Positions 7,431 to 9,333 of a stretch of DNA of 9,333 nt are shown here, in pieces; positions within the stretch are counted from its first letter, which is position 1, and every line of letters begins with the position of its first letter. Source of the stretch: Bdellovibrionales bacterium (lineage in GTDB: Bacteria; Bdellovibrionota; Bacteriovoracia; Bacteriovoracales; Bacteriovoracaceae). The stretch covers positions 1-9,333 of the forward strand of contig JAHFAA010000127.1 of NCBI GenBank assembly GCA_023250775.1, written 5' to 3'. A program made the translations under genes and the position numbers. The notes under the pieces were generated by a model. It was not told the DNA's origin. It was given only the letters and a program-made list of their open reading frames with translations, and searched no databases.

Positions 7431-7439
7431 ACTATTTGT
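7411..7439. promoter_or_regulatory. Perfect inverted repeat, probable MarR-family operator
   Basis: ACAAATAGTTTG at 7411-7422 and its exact reverse complement CAAACTATTTGT at 7428-7439 flank a 5-base spacer. Twelve paired bases with dyad symmetry in the 86-bp gap between a MarR-type gene and its divergent efflux operon is the standard position for a dimeric winged-helix repressor site. It covers the -35 and spacer of the operon promoter. It would also overlap a weak plus-strand promoter (TTGCAG 7420-7425, TAGAAA 7442-7447), implying autoregulation. A transcription terminator is unlikely because there is no T-run and both flanking genes start here. Confidence 0.8.
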
Positions 7440-7455
7440 GCTAGAAATCAATCAC

Positions 7456-7460
7456 GAGGA
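7456..7460 (+). promoter_or_regulatory. Ribosome-binding site fixing a TTG start for the MarR regulator
   Basis: GAGGA lies six bases before TTG at 7467-7469. No in-frame ATG or GTG is nearby, and the next in-frame methionine falls inside the DNA-binding domain, so TTG is the best start. Confidence 0.7.
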
Positions 7461-7466
7461 ATTATT

Positions 7467-7922
7467 TTGGCAACTAAAAAAAATATCTGCTCAACTGGCG
7501 ATAAAGTTCATCCCGAACTAACTAATTTTTTTTGTTATTGTTTTTATAAATCCGCAATTCGCTTACGTGCCAGCATCGACGCTGGCACAAAGAAACACGG
7601 AGTTATTGCCCCTCAACGAGGCATCCTTTATCTTCTAAAAAAACTCGGGGAAATCAGCCAGAACACACTTGGAAAAGAGTTAGGCATTGATAAGGCCACC
7701 ATGGTGAAGTTGATTGATGGCCTGGAAAAAAAGAAATTAGTGACAAGAACCGCAGATAAAAAGGATCGCCGGGCAAAAAATATTCAAGTCACAGTGAAAG
7801 GCATCGAGTTTCTAAGCAAAATTGACAAAATTCATCATCAAGTCGAAAACGAATTTCTGAGCAAATTGTCCACGGAAGAACGCAACTCCCTCCGCACCAT
7901 TATCCCAAAGCTCTTGCGCTAA
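7467..7922 (+). CDS. MarR-family transcriptional regulator, probable local repressor of the efflux operon
   Basis: The 151-residue protein starts at TTG with a good upstream GAGGA. Its winged helix-turn-helix is clear: helices in ISQNTLGKELGIDKATMVKL and the following DGLEKKKLVTR, then the wing with the family's Asp-x-Arg pattern in DKKDRRAKNIQVTVKG. N- and C-terminal helices form the dimer interface expected of a MarR protein. It is divergent from the efflux cassette, and the gap contains a perfect inverted repeat over the operon promoter, so repression released by a ligand is the likely mode. Its three cysteines (8, 23, 25) all lie at the N-terminus. LTNFFCYCFYKS places Cys23 where OhrR and MgrA have their reactive cysteine (LxxQLCFxLY in those proteins), so thiol sensing is possible. 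The tyrosines after OhrR's first helix are not obvious here, which leaves an ordinary phenolic-ligand MarR as the alternative. Its stop abuts the convergent phosphorylase gene. Confidence 0.93.
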   Translation: MATKKNICSTGDKVHPELTNFFCYCFYKSAIRLRASIDAGTKKHGVIAPQRGILYLLKKLGEISQNTLGKELGIDKATMVKLIDGLEKKKLVTRTADKKDRRAKNIQVTVKGIEFLSKIDKIHHQVENEFLSKLSTEERNSLRTIIPKLLR

Positions 7923-9333
7923 CTACATCCATTTCACGAGCTTAAGTTCAAAACCGGCGTCATCAAAACCACGATACTGACGGGCGATTGCACGGAAGGC
8001 CAGAGCAAAGTCTCCGGGATTGTGATTTTTCAAACTCAAACGCCACCTGCTTCGAGCAGTCGTAGGAGAAGAGATATACTCACAGGCAATGACTTCACGC
8101 TCGACAGTCTTGAACGAACCTAAACTATGCGTGAGAATGGCCTGCACACAAACATGTTCAGAAGTAAGACCTGGATGACTTAATTCAACGACAACTTCAG
8201 CTGCCTGCGACCGTGGAATGTTATCACTATCAAGGCCTTTTGCATCCACATCTTCAAAGACCAGTTCATGCCAATGCTCAATAAGAGTCATTTTAAAGTT
8301 CGTAAGATTTTTCAATTCAATAAAATCATTACTTTTAAGATCATTCGCGGCCTTCAAGGCCGGCGCGTATAAGCGTTCTTGATAATCGGTAAGCATTCTC
8401 TCAGAGGATACTATCGGCAAAATTGTATAAATCGATTCACGAATACGCTTCACCCAGGCAGGTGAAAATGTCTGGCCTGCTGGCGGAACAAAATCTCTCA
8501 AAATTTCATTTTCAAGCAAGGCAAAAATTCGCGCACAATCATAACTATCCTGAAGCGATTTATCCCATAGCTCTGAACCATCACCAATCATCCAACCATT
8601 GCTGCCGTTATAGGCCTCTGGCCACCAGCCATCGGCGACACTAAAATGCATGGTACCATTGATGGCGGCCTTCATTCCTGAAGTGCCCGAGGCCTCGAGT
8701 GGACGCAAAGGTGTATTTAACCAAAGATCAGAACCACTCAACAAACGTCGTGCATAGGATAGATCATAGTCTTCGAGGACAAGGACTGAACCCCTGAAGC
8801 GTGGATCATGACTCCATTTAGAGAGGCGCGCCAGTACCTCTTGACCCATGCCATCTGATGGATGCGCTTTTCCAGCATAAATGAAAAGGATGGGAACAGG
8901 ACTTTTTCGAATAATTTCCGCCAGTCGCTCAGGTTCCTGAAAAAGAATATCCGCTCGTTTATAGGGGGCCATTCTTTTTGCATGGGTGATAATCAGGGTC
9001 CGTTCGTCGAGGCGCGCAAGAATCTCAGCATAATCTGCTCTTTCAGCACCGCGATCGATTTGCGTGAGAAGACGTTTTTTAATCCACGTCACAAGTCGCC
9101 GCTTCAAAATAAGTTTCTTTTCAGCAAAGCGTTCTAAAGGAACCTTTTCCAACTGCATCCAAAAATCAGCATCTTTAAGTTTTTTCGGCCACTGATCTCC
9201 CAGCGTTTCATAAAAGAGATTTTGCCATGTTGGTTCCAACCAAGAAGGAATGTGGACTCCATTTGTTACATGAGTCACAGGAACTTCTTCTTCATCTAAT
9301 TCTGGAAACAAATTGTTAAACATGCGTTGTGAA
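7923..9333 (-). CDS. glgP: Alpha-glucan (glycogen/maltodextrin) phosphorylase, C-terminal part
   Basis: The frame is open to the right edge. 469 residues are visible, ending at TAG on 7923-7925; the ATG at 9321-9323 is internal, since the in-frame codons before it continue the protein. The enzyme (GT35) releases glucose 1-phosphate from alpha-1,4-glucans with pyridoxal phosphate. Counting from that Met, HVTNGVHIPSWL is at 18-29, THAKRMAPYKR at 113-123, YAGKAHPSDGMGQ at 149-161, and EASGTSGMKAAINGTMHFS at 210-228. Lys218 (codon 8670-8672) is the expected pyridoxal-phosphate lysine. The following ADGWWPEAYNGSNGW matches the shorter AgpA/MalP-type alpha-glucan phosphorylase group rather than the E. 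coli GlgP/MalP type. The C-terminal beta-rich region ends in FELKLVKWM, a normal end for the group. No other glycogen gene is in view. Confidence 0.95.
   Translation of the reverse strand, partial: SQRMFNNLFPELDEEEVPVTHVTNGVHIPSWLEPTWQNLFYETLGDQWPKKLKDADFWMQLEKVPLERFAEKKLILKRRLVTWIKKRLLTQIDRGAERADYAEILARLDERTLIITHAKRMAPYKRADILFQEPERLAEIIRKSPVPILFIYAGKAHPSDGMGQEVLARLSKWSHDPRFRGSVLVLEDYDLSYARRLLSGSDLWLNTPLRPLEASGTSGMKAAINGTMHFSVADGWWPEAYNGSNGWMIGDGSELWDKSLQDSYDCARIFALLENEILRDFVPPAGQTFSPAWVKRIRESIYTILPIVSSERMLTDYQERLYAPALKAANDLKSNDFIELKNLTNFKMTLIEHWHELVFEDVDAKGLDSDNIPRSQAAEVVVELSHPGLTSEHVCVQAILTHSLGSFKTVEREVIACEYISSPTTARSRWRLSLKNHNPGDFALAFRAIARQYRGFDDAGFELKLVKWM

Noticed and set aside
7411..7439. 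Inverted repeat as a rho-independent terminator.
   Set aside because: It lies between two divergent gene starts, is AT-rich, and has no T-tract on either side.
9321..9323. ATG at 9321-9323 as the true start of the phosphorylase.
   Set aside because: The frame continues upstream to the window end with residues (SQR before MFNN) that fit the family, and the N-terminal half of the enzyme would be missing.

Overview
The window looks like chromosomal DNA of a Gram-negative bacterium. It encodes a TolC-type outer-membrane channel, a periplasmic adaptor and Sec-type signal peptides. Base composition is moderate, with AT-rich gaps between genes. A lysine-rich MotB-like coiled-coil protein next to a cysteine-rich secreted protein would suit the Bdellovibrionota/Bacteriovorax side of the former Deltaproteobacteria. 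That placement is an inference from style, not from a marker gene. There are no RNA genes, insertion sequences, CRISPR arrays or attachment sites that I can see.  Left part (1-2057, minus strand): the first 685 codons of a very long coiled-coil protein that runs off the left edge. It opens with a MotB-like membrane segment carrying a Tyr-Ala-Asp motif. Its visible C-terminal third is built of 49-residue repeats (147 bp each), every one made of seven glycine-bearing heptads. A 242-bp divergent gap (2058-2299) separates it from a plus-strand gene (2300-3628) for a secreted, cysteine-rich protein with an HEMKH motif, probably a zinc metallopeptidase or a relative.  Centre (3639-7922): a complete tripartite efflux cassette read on the minus strand in the order outer-membrane factor, HlyD/EmrA-type adaptor, EmrB-type 14-helix MFS pump. 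Spacing is tight (8 bp, then a 1-base stop/start overlap). A MarR-family regulator is divergent to it. The 86-bp gap between them holds a perfect 12-bp inverted repeat placed over the -35 and spacer of a good promoter for the pump operon. This is the layout of a local, self-contained repressor switch. The regulator's N-terminal cysteine lies where OhrR-type thiol sensors carry theirs, so an oxidant or electrophile signal is possible.  Right part (7923-9333, minus strand): the C-terminal 469 residues of an alpha-glucan (glycogen/maltodextrin) phosphorylase. Its stop codon abuts the stop of the MarR gene, and its N-terminus is beyond the right edge.  The least ordinary items are the MotB-like giant coiled-coil protein with its glycine-heptad repeats, the secreted HExxH protein, and the possible thiol switch on the efflux operon.
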